DNA of 64,000 nucleotides from CALEUX01 sp964608615 (lineage in GTDB: Bacteria > Bacteroidota > Bacteroidia > Bacteroidales > Marinilabiliaceae): assembly GCA_964608615.1 (NCBI GenBank), contig CAZSQG010000002.1, positions 1-64,000 on the forward strand. Reading direction: 5' to 3'. This document shows, one piece after another, positions 9,852-18,668 of the stretch. The notes beneath the pieces are model-generated. The model saw only the letters and a list, made by a program, of their open reading frames with translations, searched no databases and was not told the origin of the DNA. Position numbers and translations under genes: made by a program. Numbering within the stretch: position 1 is the stretch's first letter; the number at the start of each line of letters is the position of its first letter.

Positions 9852-12832
9852 TTCCCAACGATGCGAGAGCCATTTGCACATTCAACTAAAACAATATAAA
9901 CACCCGGATTATAATTTATTGGCCTAATAACAATAGATTCTTCGCCCAAATCAGATTCTTTCATTATTGTTTTTCCTGAAACATCCATTAGCAGCATAGA
10001 GGAAAGCCCTTCTGAAGAACCAACCATTACTGTAATTGATTCTCCTGCTTTGACAGGATTAGGCCAAAGAACTAAATCATCAGCATCGTCAGTAATTGTT
10101 GGCGATGAATTGGGAATATACTCCATTTCAAAAGGACCCATATTCACTATATCACTGATGATTCGCTGATCTCCTGCAAAATCTGTTGACAGCCAGGCTG
10201 GCACAAACAGATTATTACCCGAATTATATGCCGGTGATTCTATAGGCAACATAAAATTACCCGCATCAGCATCAATAAATAAAGGATCTCCGGTGAGACT
10301 TGCTAAACCCGAACCATCTTGCACCAAAGAACTTCTTACCAGAAGGTAACGAAAATCATTGTAATTAGAAAATGCCGTATTCCCCCAGGAAATGGAGTTA
10401 TAAACAAGAGTTGTGTAATTTGTTGAAGCACAGGCAGCTCCCCCATAATAACCTGAATAATTTTTATACCACAAACAGTTATAAAAGAGCATCGACGCAT
10501 TCGAATATACCCCTCCTCCATTATCCCCCGACTCGTTATAACTGAAAATAACATTCCCGAAAACAGGATTTGAAGTGGCATCTCCATTAACACCACCGCC
10601 CCGGTAACTGGCATAGTTTTCTCGTATCCAAACATTTTCAACCAACGGACTGGCACTAATAAGATATAAACCGCCCCCATACTGGTTATCACCTGCATTA
10701 ATATCGGCATATCCTTTTTCCAGGATAATACCGTTAATTATGGTTGCTCCAGTTATTGGATCACTAGTTGTACCTGTAGCCTTAATTACATGACAGCTAT
10801 TATCTGATAAAACACCCGGATCTCCAATCTCACCACTTAATATTGTAGGATTAGCCATAATATCACGCTCTTCAACAGAACTCTCGGTACCAGCAAACCC
10901 ACCATAAACCTTAATTCCATCTTTTATCTCGAAGGATACTAAACGATCAGTTGATTCTGTGGTTTTATAAGTTCCTGCAGCAATCCATATTTCATCGCCC
11001 CATGCAGCCATGCTAAACGCATCGTAAATAGAAGTAGCATCCGCCCATGAGTTACCCATGCCTGAGGCTCCCTCTTTTACATATAACGGACAATCGCGTT
11101 TTATAGCAAAATTAGTCCATGGCGACCACAAAACATCACCTGCATTTGTTACGCCTGCTACTCTCCATGTAACACGATCAATAGGGCTCAGTCCCGTAAG
11201 GGTATATTTAAACCCTATAAGATTATCTACCCTGGCTTCAAATGCTCCATTAATAAAAACTTCAACAGAATAGCTTATTATATTTGCCGGCACAGTTATA
11301 TCCCAGCTCCATTCTAAATCAACCGAATTAACCGTTGACTCAAAAAGATGATCCTCAACAGGAAGAGACGGGAAGGGAACATCGGTAACACCTTCATAAA
11401 TACCTATATCAACCTGAGCTCCCTCAATACGATTTTCCCCGGAAAAGTCAACCTCTAACCAGGCTGGAACAAAAGTATTACTACCTGATTCAAGAGCCGG
11501 AGAATGTGAATTAATTCTGAAATCAGAAGCCTGAGGATCCACAAACTGAGGATCGCTACTCAACATAGACACCCCGGTATAACCTCCCTCAACAATAGAG
11601 TAACCCACAATAGCATTGTACAATTGTGGATTGGAACCAGACTTGTTTGCCCATACTATTGAATTATATAGATAAACATTGTTTGGAGCATCTGGTCCAT
11701 TGATGGCTCCTCCCCTGCTGTTTGCCTGATTGGAGTATAAAACACAATTTACAAATTTCATAGGAGAACCGGCAAATACTGCCCCTCCATATGTTTGAAC
11801 ACTATTTTCCGAAAAAATGGTATTGTAAAAAGCAGCCGATGAAGAGACATTTCCAAAGACTGCCCCACCATAATTCTCGGCATAATTATTTCTAAAATTA
11901 CAGTTAACCACTAAAGGTGAAGCATAGCTTAATAATAAAGCAGCACCACGCTCGAGGTTACCCGACAAAACATTGGCATAGCCACCTTCAATGATAAGTC
12001 CATTCAGTATTGTTTTTTCAGTAATGGGATACCCTAAGCTACCGTTCATTCGAATAACATTATAACTGTTATCCGACATAACTCCTGCTACTCCAATATC
12101 TCCACTGATAATGGTTTGATTATTTTCCCAGTTTCGTTCGTTAAGCGTAAGTTCTGAACCTAAAAAGCCTCCATATAAAGAAACACCCTCCTTTATTTCG
12201 AAATATTTAGAGCGATCGGTTGTTTGAGTAGGCCTATACTCCCCAGCTGCAATCCAAATATCATCACCATAAATTGCCATGCCAAGGGCTCCCTGAAGGT
12301 CAATTGCATTGTTCCATGAAGTTCCACCCCCAACAGCACCAGGCTTTACATATATTGGACTTCCTCTCAAAATATAAAACGTTGCCCAGGATGAATATAC
12401 CTGTGAATTATCTTCAAGAGTACTACAAATCCTCCAACTAACTCTACTTCCATTATTTAACGGTGCTATTATATAACTATTAATAGCCGATGAAAGTTCC
12501 TCACTTGTAAATAAACTTTCATTAACCAAATATTCTACAACAAACGAATAATTGCCCGAAGGTATTAATGCTTCCCATTGCCATTGAACCAACACTGAGT
12601 TTGTGCCAGGATCAAAAGCCATATTATTAACTGGAGTTGTTAATATCAATTGGTACTCGTCAATGAAAAAATTATTTATAGCTTCCTCATTCAAACTTGA
12701 CCCATTATTAGCTGTAATAGAAAAGCCCTGTAAAAACAAAAACAGAGTAATAAATACCTGAAGTAATAATTTATTACTTAGATACCACTTCTTTAAACAG
12801 GCTCTATCTTTTAAATTATAAAAACATCTCAT
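9836..12832 (-). CDS. T9SS type A secreted protein with two beta-helix repeats
   Basis: 998 residues from the ATG at 12832; a longer start at 12850 adds only six hydrophobic residues before the signal sequence. After the signal peptide the protein consists of two homologous halves. Each has a fibronectin-like segment followed by a right-handed parallel beta-helix of the choice-of-anchor type. Corresponding motifs are GDDIWIAAGEYRPT near residue 185 and GDEIWIAAGTYKTT near 605, each followed by YGGF and an ILSGEIG or IISGDIG motif. The C-terminus (LWPNPVKAGESITV...GVYIVLV...KLIVQ) is a type A T9SS sorting domain, so it is probably secreted and lipid-anchored. The substrate is unknown; such helices bind or cleave polysaccharides or act as adhesins. 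It is convergent with the porP-like gene and transcribed alone. Confidence 0.82.
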   Translation of the reverse strand: MRCFYNLKDRACLKKWYLSNKLLLQVFITLFLFLQGFSITANNGSSLNEEAINNFFIDEYQLILTTPVNNMAFDPGTNSVLVQWQWEALIPSGNYSFVVEYLVNESLFTSEELSSAINSYIIAPLNNGSRVSWRICSTLEDNSQVYSSWATFYILRGSPIYVKPGAVGGGTSWNNAIDLQGALGMAIYGDDIWIAAGEYRPTQTTDRSKYFEIKEGVSLYGGFLGSELTLNERNWENNQTIISGDIGVAGVMSDNSYNVIRMNGSLGYPITEKTILNGLIIEGGYANVLSGNLERGAALLLSYASPLVVNCNFRNNYAENYGGAVFGNVSSSAAFYNTIFSENSVQTYGGAVFAGSPMKFVNCVLYSNQANSRGGAINGPDAPNNVYLYNSIVWANKSGSNPQLYNAIVGYSIVEGGYTGVSMLSSDPQFVDPQASDFRINSHSPALESGSNTFVPAWLEVDFSGENRIEGAQVDIGIYEGVTDVPFPSLPVEDHLFESTVNSVDLEWSWDITVPANIISYSVEVFINGAFEARVDNLIGFKYTLTGLSPIDRVTWRVAGVTNAGDVLWSPWTNFAIKRDCPLYVKEGASGMGNSWADATSIYDAFSMAAWGDEIWIAAGTYKTTESTDRLVSFEIKDGIKVYGGFAGTESSVEERDIMANPTILSGEIGDPGVLSDNSCHVIKATGTTSDPITGATIINGIILEKGYADINAGDNQYGGGLYLISASPLVENVWIRENYASYRGGGVNGDATSNPVFGNVIFSYNESGDNGGGVYSNASMLFYNCLWYKNYSGYYGGAACASTNYTTLVYNSISWGNTAFSNYNDFRYLLVRSSLVQDGSGLASLTGDPLFIDADAGNFMLPIESPAYNSGNNLFVPAWLSTDFAGDQRIISDIVNMGPFEMEYIPNSSPTITDDADDLVLWPNPVKAGESITVMVGSSEGLSSMLLMDVSGKTIMKESDLGEESIVIRPINYNPGVYIVLVECANGSRIVGKLIVQ

Positions 12833-12987
12833 ATAGAAAAAACATAACAATATATTTTACTTATTAGTCAAGTTACTAAAAGTAAACTAAATTTATAAAT
12901 TGTAATTACAAACTATTAAAATCATAGCAAATAACTTAATATCGTTTTATTAAGTATGTAATTAGCTTTATCATGTCCCTGACACTC

Positions 12988-13157
12988 ACCCTTAGTTTCC
13001 CTTTTTACGGATATACTGCTTAACCTCCTAAAACCACACAGCCACCAGGTGACTAAAGAACGCTAAGGGTTTTCTTTTCCCTTGTAAAGAATGTACTGCT
13101 TAACCTCCTGAAAACCACCCAGCCACAGAGTGGCGAAAGAGCGGTAAAGAGTGTACT
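12988..13157. repeat. Two imperfect tandem copies of an ~80-bp unit with hairpins
   Basis: TACTGCTTAACCTCCT occurs at 13014 and again at 13095, and similarity continues through AAAACCAC and CAGCCAC to a CGCTAAG/GCGGTAAAG end, giving a period of about 80 bases. The second copy carries the perfect mini-hairpin GCCAC-AGA-GTGGC; the first has the same fold with one mismatch. A GTAAAGARTGTACT motif precedes the second copy and recurs after it (13084, 13144). The first copy is bracketed by an 8-bp inverted repeat, ACCCTTAG (12988-12995) and CTAAGGGT (13063-13070). It could be a dispersed intergenic (REP-like) repeat or the remnant of an element end. Confidence 0.65.
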
Positions 13158-13589
13158 TTGTGTCAAGTCAACTATGAAGCTTCGCCTTCGCTCTACCTCT
13201 AACCCCCAAGGGTAACTCAAATTCACATCCTAATCAATCCAATTCACATTTGATTTGACATTAGTGCAAATTATTGATCTAAACAACACCGACACATAAC
13301 AACCTAATATTCAGTCAAATATTCATGCACTACAACTATGATTTTTACAATCATATACAATTATTGAGATGTATACTCTTTTTTAAAAAAAAAGTTGCAA
13401 AACACCTGATTTATGCACAGTTTCATCAATAAAAAAATGATGGCAATCTTTGATCTAGCCATATCATTAATATCATAAAACTGATTAATAAGCTTATCAA
13501 ATGACACTAGCACAAACTTGTATTTTGGCGTTTTATTTTGATAAAACACATGCAAGCTTCATACGAAATCGCCACAAGGAATTCCTATG

Positions 13590-13620
13590 CAAAAAACCGG
13601 CCAAAGGAGACCGGTTCGTT
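13590..13620 (-). terminator. Terminator after the GH43 gene
   Basis: AACCGG (13595-13600) pairs with CCGGTT (13611-13616). On the minus strand the stem ends in a six-T run, and it lies about 20 bases beyond the GH43 stop codon. It marks the end of the SusC-SusD-lipoprotein-GH43 transcription unit. Confidence 0.75.
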
Positions 13621-13637
13621 AAGCTGATTGGGTATTT

Positions 13638-14855
13638 CTAATACTGTTCCTCGAGACTCCACTTATCAAGCCATTTCAAAACCGGAAGCCCGTTTTCAAA
13701 TTGTAAGGGTAACCAAATATACCGACCATCAATGGGGTTTTGAGGACGCCAGCGGTCGGCCATAAAAACAAATGCATCCTCACGGCCTTGGATAGGCAAA
13801 ATAAAAGTGCTCTGCGAATGAAATGTGGTTTCAGCATCCTCTCCAACAAATGGATTTGGATATAAAACCCAGGGGCCCCAAATATTATCTGCCACCAGCA
13901 AACGGGCTGCATTGGGCTCCCACCCTGTACAACCCGAGGTAATCATAAAATAGCATCCGTCTTTTTTGAAGATAGCCGGTGCTTCATTGTGTCCTCCGGG
14001 TTCAATGCGGATATATTTTCCGGTATGGCTCATATAATCGTCCGATAACAAAGCCAGATGCAGGGTGAGGTTTTCTTCCGATGCATAGATATGGTAAGCT
14101 TTACCATCATCATCAACAAAAAGGGTCATATCGCGCGACATTTGTCCACCGGCAAAGTCACGCCGCACAAACAGGCCATCTTTTACAGCCTTGCGCCACT
14201 CATCGGTCCACCACTTGCTAAAATCGGCGGGTTGGGCTGTTAACCTTTGTTGGTGTTCACTCAGGTTTATCGGCCATTGGCCGGCGTTGGGCCTGAACGA
14301 CCGGATAAAATTGTAAGGGCCGGTAACAGCATCGCTACTGGCAATGCCCACCTGAGCCGCTGAATACCCTTTGCCTTTCAGCTCCAGATGAAAGAACATC
14401 ACAAACTTCCCTGTTTTTTCATTAAAGATAACCTTGGGGCGCTCTATTACGCAACCTTTGGTGATGGGGCTCTTCACGTCGTTGTCTACCGCAAGAGCCA
14501 CGCCCTCCTTGTTCCAGTTGTACAAATCATCCGAAGAATAACAATTAACACCCACCCAGGCAGCGTTGGATTTTTCACCTTTATGTTCGCCAAACCAATA
14601 ATATTTTCCATTGTGGAAAAGAATTCCGCCACCATGAGCATTGATATGATTACCCTGATTATCGAACCATAACTGGCCGGGGTGAAAATTGGAGTATGCC
14701 TTCTTTGAAGAAGAAGAGTACGAATTCTCGAAATTCAGGGTATCACCGCCCTTCTTTGGATCATTACCCTCATTTAGAGCCTGGCAGTACCCATATACAA
14801 CCAACATGAGAAACACAAGACTATATTTTCCGAAATTATACAACAATAAACCCAT
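13638..14855 (-). CDS. Secreted glycoside hydrolase family 43 (subfamily 24/34-like)
   Basis: 405 residues from ATG at 14855. The open frame extends to 15032, but the residues before 14855 are basic and unlike a signal, whereas MGLLLYNFGKYSLVFLMLVV is a good signal peptide. The mature start has INAHGGGILFHNGKYYWFGE, typical of GH43 five-bladed propellers related to exo-beta-1,3-galactanases. MSRDMTLFVDDDGKAYHIY supplies the conserved Asp, and GHNEAPAIFKKDG supplies the likely acid Glu. The usual N-terminal catalytic base Asp is not visible (the position reads AHGGG), as known for some 1,3-galactanases of this clade. As the last gene of the SusC/SusD unit it probably trims the imported or surface-bound glycan. 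Galactan is the favoured substrate, by inference. Confidence 0.8.
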   Translation of the reverse strand: MGLLLYNFGKYSLVFLMLVVYGYCQALNEGNDPKKGGDTLNFENSYSSSSKKAYSNFHPGQLWFDNQGNHINAHGGGILFHNGKYYWFGEHKGEKSNAAWVGVNCYSSDDLYNWNKEGVALAVDNDVKSPITKGCVIERPKVIFNEKTGKFVMFFHLELKGKGYSAAQVGIASSDAVTGPYNFIRSFRPNAGQWPINLSEHQQRLTAQPADFSKWWTDEWRKAVKDGLFVRRDFAGGQMSRDMTLFVDDDGKAYHIYASEENLTLHLALLSDDYMSHTGKYIRIEPGGHNEAPAIFKKDGCYFMITSGCTGWEPNAARLLVADNIWGPWVLYPNPFVGEDAETTFHSQSTFILPIQGREDAFVFMADRWRPQNPIDGRYIWLPLQFENGLPVLKWLDKWSLEEQY

Positions 14856-15112
14856 GCCTAAAAGTATTGCTAAAAAGTTACCAACAAAACAAGTTACTCT
14901 GCAATGCCACCTTTGGTTCCTTGCAGCAGAAAGCCAGACAGACACTTTCCGATAAAAAGAAACTTCTGTGACTTCATCTTTAAACAGGTATATTAATAAA
15001 GGAGATCTACTTCTTAAATAACACAAGCTCACATTTTTGATTGTTTATCATCCCATTATCAAAAAGGCAAAACATAGATGGTTTATTTCTTTAGGGAAAT
15101 ATTGATCTATAA

Positions 15113-16765
15113 CTAAAAATTATTATAAGAAACAATAGTATTTGTTTTAAATGTTTTGACAATTGTACTCGTAGGACTGCCGTCATGAGGATTTACATTA
15201 AACGATATACGAAGTAATATACCATATTCTCTATAACAATTTTGGTTAGTAATTGATAGAGGACTCAGACTCGCGATATACTTATCATGAAATGCTCCAG
15301 CCGGACTTTCAATTCGTCCCTCTGGATTAGAAATTTTCATAGAAGTATTTGTATTACTAGCCAATTCAACTGGTACTAAAATTTCGTAGTTAACATTTGA
15401 TATTGTCGCATTGTTTATTATCTCAGGATTCCAAAATACTTGAAATGAATTCATATCGAGCGTATAAACACCTGCAAAACTTTGAATAAACGAACCATCT
15501 GGGTTTGAATGTGAATGGTCAGTAAGCTCAACTATGACTATTGGAACATTTGATATATTAAAAACCCCCAAAGGCTTATTATATAATGGAATATAGTGCT
15601 GAGCATTATAACCTCCGTTAGCATTAGGCTTGATACTTCCAGGTATATAAAAAGATGTAGGAGCTATAAAAGTTGAATTACTAGAAATGGTTCCTGCTAA
15701 ACTGATTTTTGTTGATAATTTTAAGCTTATAGTCTGTTGATTATTATTATTTCCACCAATTATTGCGCTTAAAATATTTATAACTCCACCAGGTAGACTA
15801 CTTGCTGATTTTGTTAATGCATTATTAACTCCTTCCTGAAGTTTTTCAAAAGTATCATTTGCTAATCCTAAATTATTATTGACCCCAGTCATTCCCAATC
15901 CATAAGTGGGATCGTAATGATTTTCAAAAAAATTACTACCCACCGCAGCTAGCACTCCTGAACCTAATGGTTTAGCTAAATTATTAGCTATAGTTGAAAA
16001 AATGTTCGAAGAAGATGATGAACCAATTGTTCCTCTTAACGTACCTTCCTGACCACCATCAAGCTTAACAGAATTTATATTTATTGCGTTTACATAAAAA
16101 CTGAATTGAGGAGGATTGGGTGAGGTCGATGGTATTAAAAAAGGATCATAAGCCATTTCATATTGTAACATATACCACCTATTAGGTGTAAATGGCATAG
16201 ATCCATCTCTGGGCTTTGATTCAATCTTATCAACCCTATAACTGATATTATCAGCATCTACTACAGCAGATCCTCCAAAATTTAGAAATCTATAATTATA
16301 CGAAAAAATGCCATCTTGTAAATAACTTGAAGCAGTAATGTTGTCAACATTATTTAAATAAAGAAATACTCTCATTATTCCCCTATATTTATTATACAAA
16401 ATAAAGTAGGGGTTTGGCACAGCACTTTCTGTATTAAAAGTATTATAAACTAAAACCCAGCCATCAGACTTTTTTATATCAGTAAGAACATCTGGGTCCA
16501 CATTTGAATACAAACTTCCTAAACCTACCCACGGAGGATTAATTGTATTAGTAGGATAAGGCATCCAATTTAAATTTGGATCTTCCCAATCAAAATCTAA
16601 AGGGAAATAAGCCTTAACACCTCCCTTAAGCGAAACTGAATCTTCATAGTCAAAGTCCTTTTCTTTACACCCTGATAGAAAAAGGACAGCAAAAACACAA
16701 AAAAAGGAAAGAAATTTTAAATTCAAAAATGAATTAAAGTTAAACTCTTGAAAATGGTTTTTCAT
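15113..16765 (-). CDS. Unknown lipoprotein of the SusC/SusD locus
   Basis: 550 residues. The N-terminus is hydrophobic and ends in LFLSGCKEKD, a lipobox (Cys about 33), so it should be a lipoprotein, possibly surface-exposed. I recognise no catalytic family. The first part (GWVLVYNTFN, PYFILYNKYRG, FLYLNN) looks beta-rich. A central section around residues 235-340 is rich in Gly, Ser, Asn and Ala (GSSSSSNIFSTIANNLAKPL, GGVINILSAIIGGNNNNQQ) and may be a linker or partly helical. The C-terminal part reads as a beta-sandwich. Its position right after susD is where surface glycan-binding proteins usually sit, so glycan binding is the best guess. It lies 189 bases after susD, beyond a hairpin. Confidence 0.6.
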   Translation of the reverse strand: MKNHFQEFNFNSFLNLKFLSFFCVFAVLFLSGCKEKDFDYEDSVSLKGGVKAYFPLDFDWEDPNLNWMPYPTNTINPPWVGLGSLYSNVDPDVLTDIKKSDGWVLVYNTFNTESAVPNPYFILYNKYRGIMRVFLYLNNVDNITASSYLQDGIFSYNYRFLNFGGSAVVDADNISYRVDKIESKPRDGSMPFTPNRWYMLQYEMAYDPFLIPSTSPNPPQFSFYVNAININSVKLDGGQEGTLRGTIGSSSSSNIFSTIANNLAKPLGSGVLAAVGSNFFENHYDPTYGLGMTGVNNNLGLANDTFEKLQEGVNNALTKSASSLPGGVINILSAIIGGNNNNQQTISLKLSTKISLAGTISSNSTFIAPTSFYIPGSIKPNANGGYNAQHYIPLYNKPLGVFNISNVPIVIVELTDHSHSNPDGSFIQSFAGVYTLDMNSFQVFWNPEIINNATISNVNYEILVPVELASNTNTSMKISNPEGRIESPAGAFHDKYIASLSPLSITNQNCYREYGILLRISFNVNPHDGSPTSTIVKTFKTNTIVSYNNF

Positions 16766-16871
16766 ATTTTTAAATTAAGCAAGTTTTAAATGTATTACAT
16801 TTACAAAAGGAACAATAATAGGGAACTGATCATAACCTAATTCGACAATACTATTTCCAACTAGATAAAAA

Positions 16872-16909
16872 ATCTTTAAGTGGCCTGCTAGAATTAATTA
16901 ACAGGCCAC
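16872..16909 (-). terminator. Hairpin downstream of susD, possible read-through terminator
   Basis: GTGGCCTG (16880-16887) and CAGGCCAC (16902-16909) form a perfect 8-bp stem with a 14-base loop, 45 bases past the susD stop. On the minus strand a T-rich stretch including six T follows after a few bases. It could partly terminate susCD mRNA and lower expression of the lipoprotein and GH43, or protect the 3' end. Confidence 0.55.
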
Positions 16910-16954
16910 GAATATAATCAGCTCCTAAATATCAATTTAATCCATTAAATAGAA

Positions 16955-18658
16955 TTAATTATATCCAGGATTATTCTCCCAAAGAACTTCACTGTTTCTT
17001 TGAATTTCACTTAGTGGAATAGGAAATAAATTAATCCTTTGATTTAATCCACTGATAGTTCCTTTTATTGAACTATCAGTATTTATCTGAGCACGTTCTA
17101 TTAATGTTCCAGTTCGCATTAGTGTCATTCTGCGGTTTTCTTCTGCAAATAACTCACGAGCACGTTCGTCCAGAATAAAATTTAGAGAAATTTCTGATTC
17201 ACTAACTCTCCCCATATCTGCATTTCCACTTTCCAAACGAGCATTTTTAAAGGCTCGATCACGCAAAATATTAATATCTTCTGCGGCTCCTCCAGGATTA
17301 CTATTTTTAAAACGGGCTTCCGCTCTAAGCAGATAGGTTTCACCTAAACGCATTATAGGAAAATCTTTTATACAGGTCCATCCCCATGCATCATCCGGAT
17401 CAAAAGAATCCCACTTCCTGGTATAAGGAAACATTGATTCCAAAGTATCACCGACTGCAACCACAACAGGATCGCCTGTCTTTACTAATCTGGTTTCGAC
17501 AGCATCCGGAGAATCGGCTGATACACGAAACCCATTAGCATTAATTCCAATGGTAGCACTCCAGTCTGGTTTATTATAATGGAACTGCCGGGTAATATTA
17601 TATTCAGAGTTACGGATATCACCTTCTTCATACAATTGATACTTTACCCAGTTACTCGGACGCATCCGACCATTTCCACGTCCACCATAAGTGCTGATTA
17701 TGCCTTCATCAGGATCATCAACAGAATAAGCCATGCCCGGTATATTGTGATAGGCAGGAACCCAAACCCTTCGGTGTTGGGGGGCATTGGTAAACCCACC
17801 AGCAACATTTTTAGTATATTCCAGCTCAAATGTCCAGATAGCTTCCGTATTACCCTGTGAACGCCTCTGATTACCATATGTAAACATATCATTAAAATAA
17901 TCTCCAGGCTTATTAGCTTTAATACCATAACGGTTCTCAACTAATGATAACTTAGTGCTTTGGATAATTAAAGTTAATACCTGGTCGGCTAAATCAGGCT
18001 CGCCAATTCGAAGATAAACTTCTCCCAGACATTGCATGGCCATGTATTTATTTGCTCGACTTTCGGTTACAACCGCATCAATATCGGGTAGATTTTTAAC
18101 AGCATAATCCAAATCCTGCACTATTTGTTCATTAACCTCAATAATTGGAGTGCGCACCAAATCTGTTCTTGCTGAAGAAGTTGGCTCTATTAACAAAGGC
18201 ACATCGCCATAAAGTGTTGCCAGCATATTGTAAGAATAACCCCTAAAAAACCTAGCTTCAGCAATTTTTACCGGATCACCATCTTCACCGATTGCTTTTA
18301 ATGCATTATTGGCATTATTAATTATACTAAAGCATTTTTCCCACATGTAACTTACGCCACTATTCTCAGCATTCAGATCTTCATATTTGAAAAAAGGAAT
18401 TTCAACTCCCTGAACCCCCCCAGGAGAGCACACATCAGTACCAACCTGCCAAAGGCATAACCATCCTTGTTGATCGGACCAGGTCCACATTTGGCCATAT
18501 GTATAATGGAGGCCCTTCAAAGCAGCCTCAACACCTGCATCATCAGATAAGGTTTCCGGTGCATAGGAAGAAAAGGGCTTTTCTTCCAGAAATTCATCAC
18601 TACAAGAAATAACGAACAAAGCCACCGTGAATATTATTATAAGTTTATTGAGTTTCAT
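16955..18658 (-). CDS. susD: SusD/RagB family nutrient-binding lipoprotein
   Basis: 567 residues with a lipoprotein signal (LFVISCSDEFLEEKPFSSYA; Cys about 19), characteristic of SusD proteins. Family-typical segments include RFFRGYSYNMLATLYGDVPL near residue 138 and ILRDRAF...RARELFAEENRR near the C-terminus, where the all-helical TPR-like fold and the conserved RxxExxxE/RR region lie. SusD forms the lid over the SusC transporter and captures oligosaccharides at the cell surface. It starts 10 bases after susC ends, so the pair is co-transcribed. The true substrate cannot be read from the sequence; the neighbouring enzymes point to a galactan or arabinogalactan. Confidence 0.93.
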   Translation of the reverse strand: MKLNKLIIIFTVALFVISCSDEFLEEKPFSSYAPETLSDDAGVEAALKGLHYTYGQMWTWSDQQGWLCLWQVGTDVCSPGGVQGVEIPFFKYEDLNAENSGVSYMWEKCFSIINNANNALKAIGEDGDPVKIAEARFFRGYSYNMLATLYGDVPLLIEPTSSARTDLVRTPIIEVNEQIVQDLDYAVKNLPDIDAVVTESRANKYMAMQCLGEVYLRIGEPDLADQVLTLIIQSTKLSLVENRYGIKANKPGDYFNDMFTYGNQRRSQGNTEAIWTFELEYTKNVAGGFTNAPQHRRVWVPAYHNIPGMAYSVDDPDEGIISTYGGRGNGRMRPSNWVKYQLYEEGDIRNSEYNITRQFHYNKPDWSATIGINANGFRVSADSPDAVETRLVKTGDPVVVAVGDTLESMFPYTRKWDSFDPDDAWGWTCIKDFPIMRLGETYLLRAEARFKNSNPGGAAEDINILRDRAFKNARLESGNADMGRVSESEISLNFILDERARELFAEENRRMTLMRTGTLIERAQINTDSSIKGTISGLNQRINLFPIPLSEIQRNSEVLWENNPGYN

Positions 18659-18668
18659 AACTTTACTT

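Larger units (their letters stand above)
12833..13637. other. Long gene-poor region with an imperfect tandem repeat
   Basis: About 800 bases without a convincing gene. The middle (about 12976-13240) is less AT-rich than its surroundings and contains a two-copy repeat described separately. The rest is AT-rich. A 64-codon minus-strand frame at 13361-13555 has no recognisable features and I do not call it. Confidence 0.55.

Noticed and set aside
13361..13555. 64-codon minus-strand ORF
   Set aside because: No signal, motif or plausible context; AT-rich chance frame in a gene-poor region.
14856..15032. N-terminal extension of the GH43 frame
   Set aside because: Basic residues with Arg and Cys unlike a signal; a good signal peptide begins at 14855.
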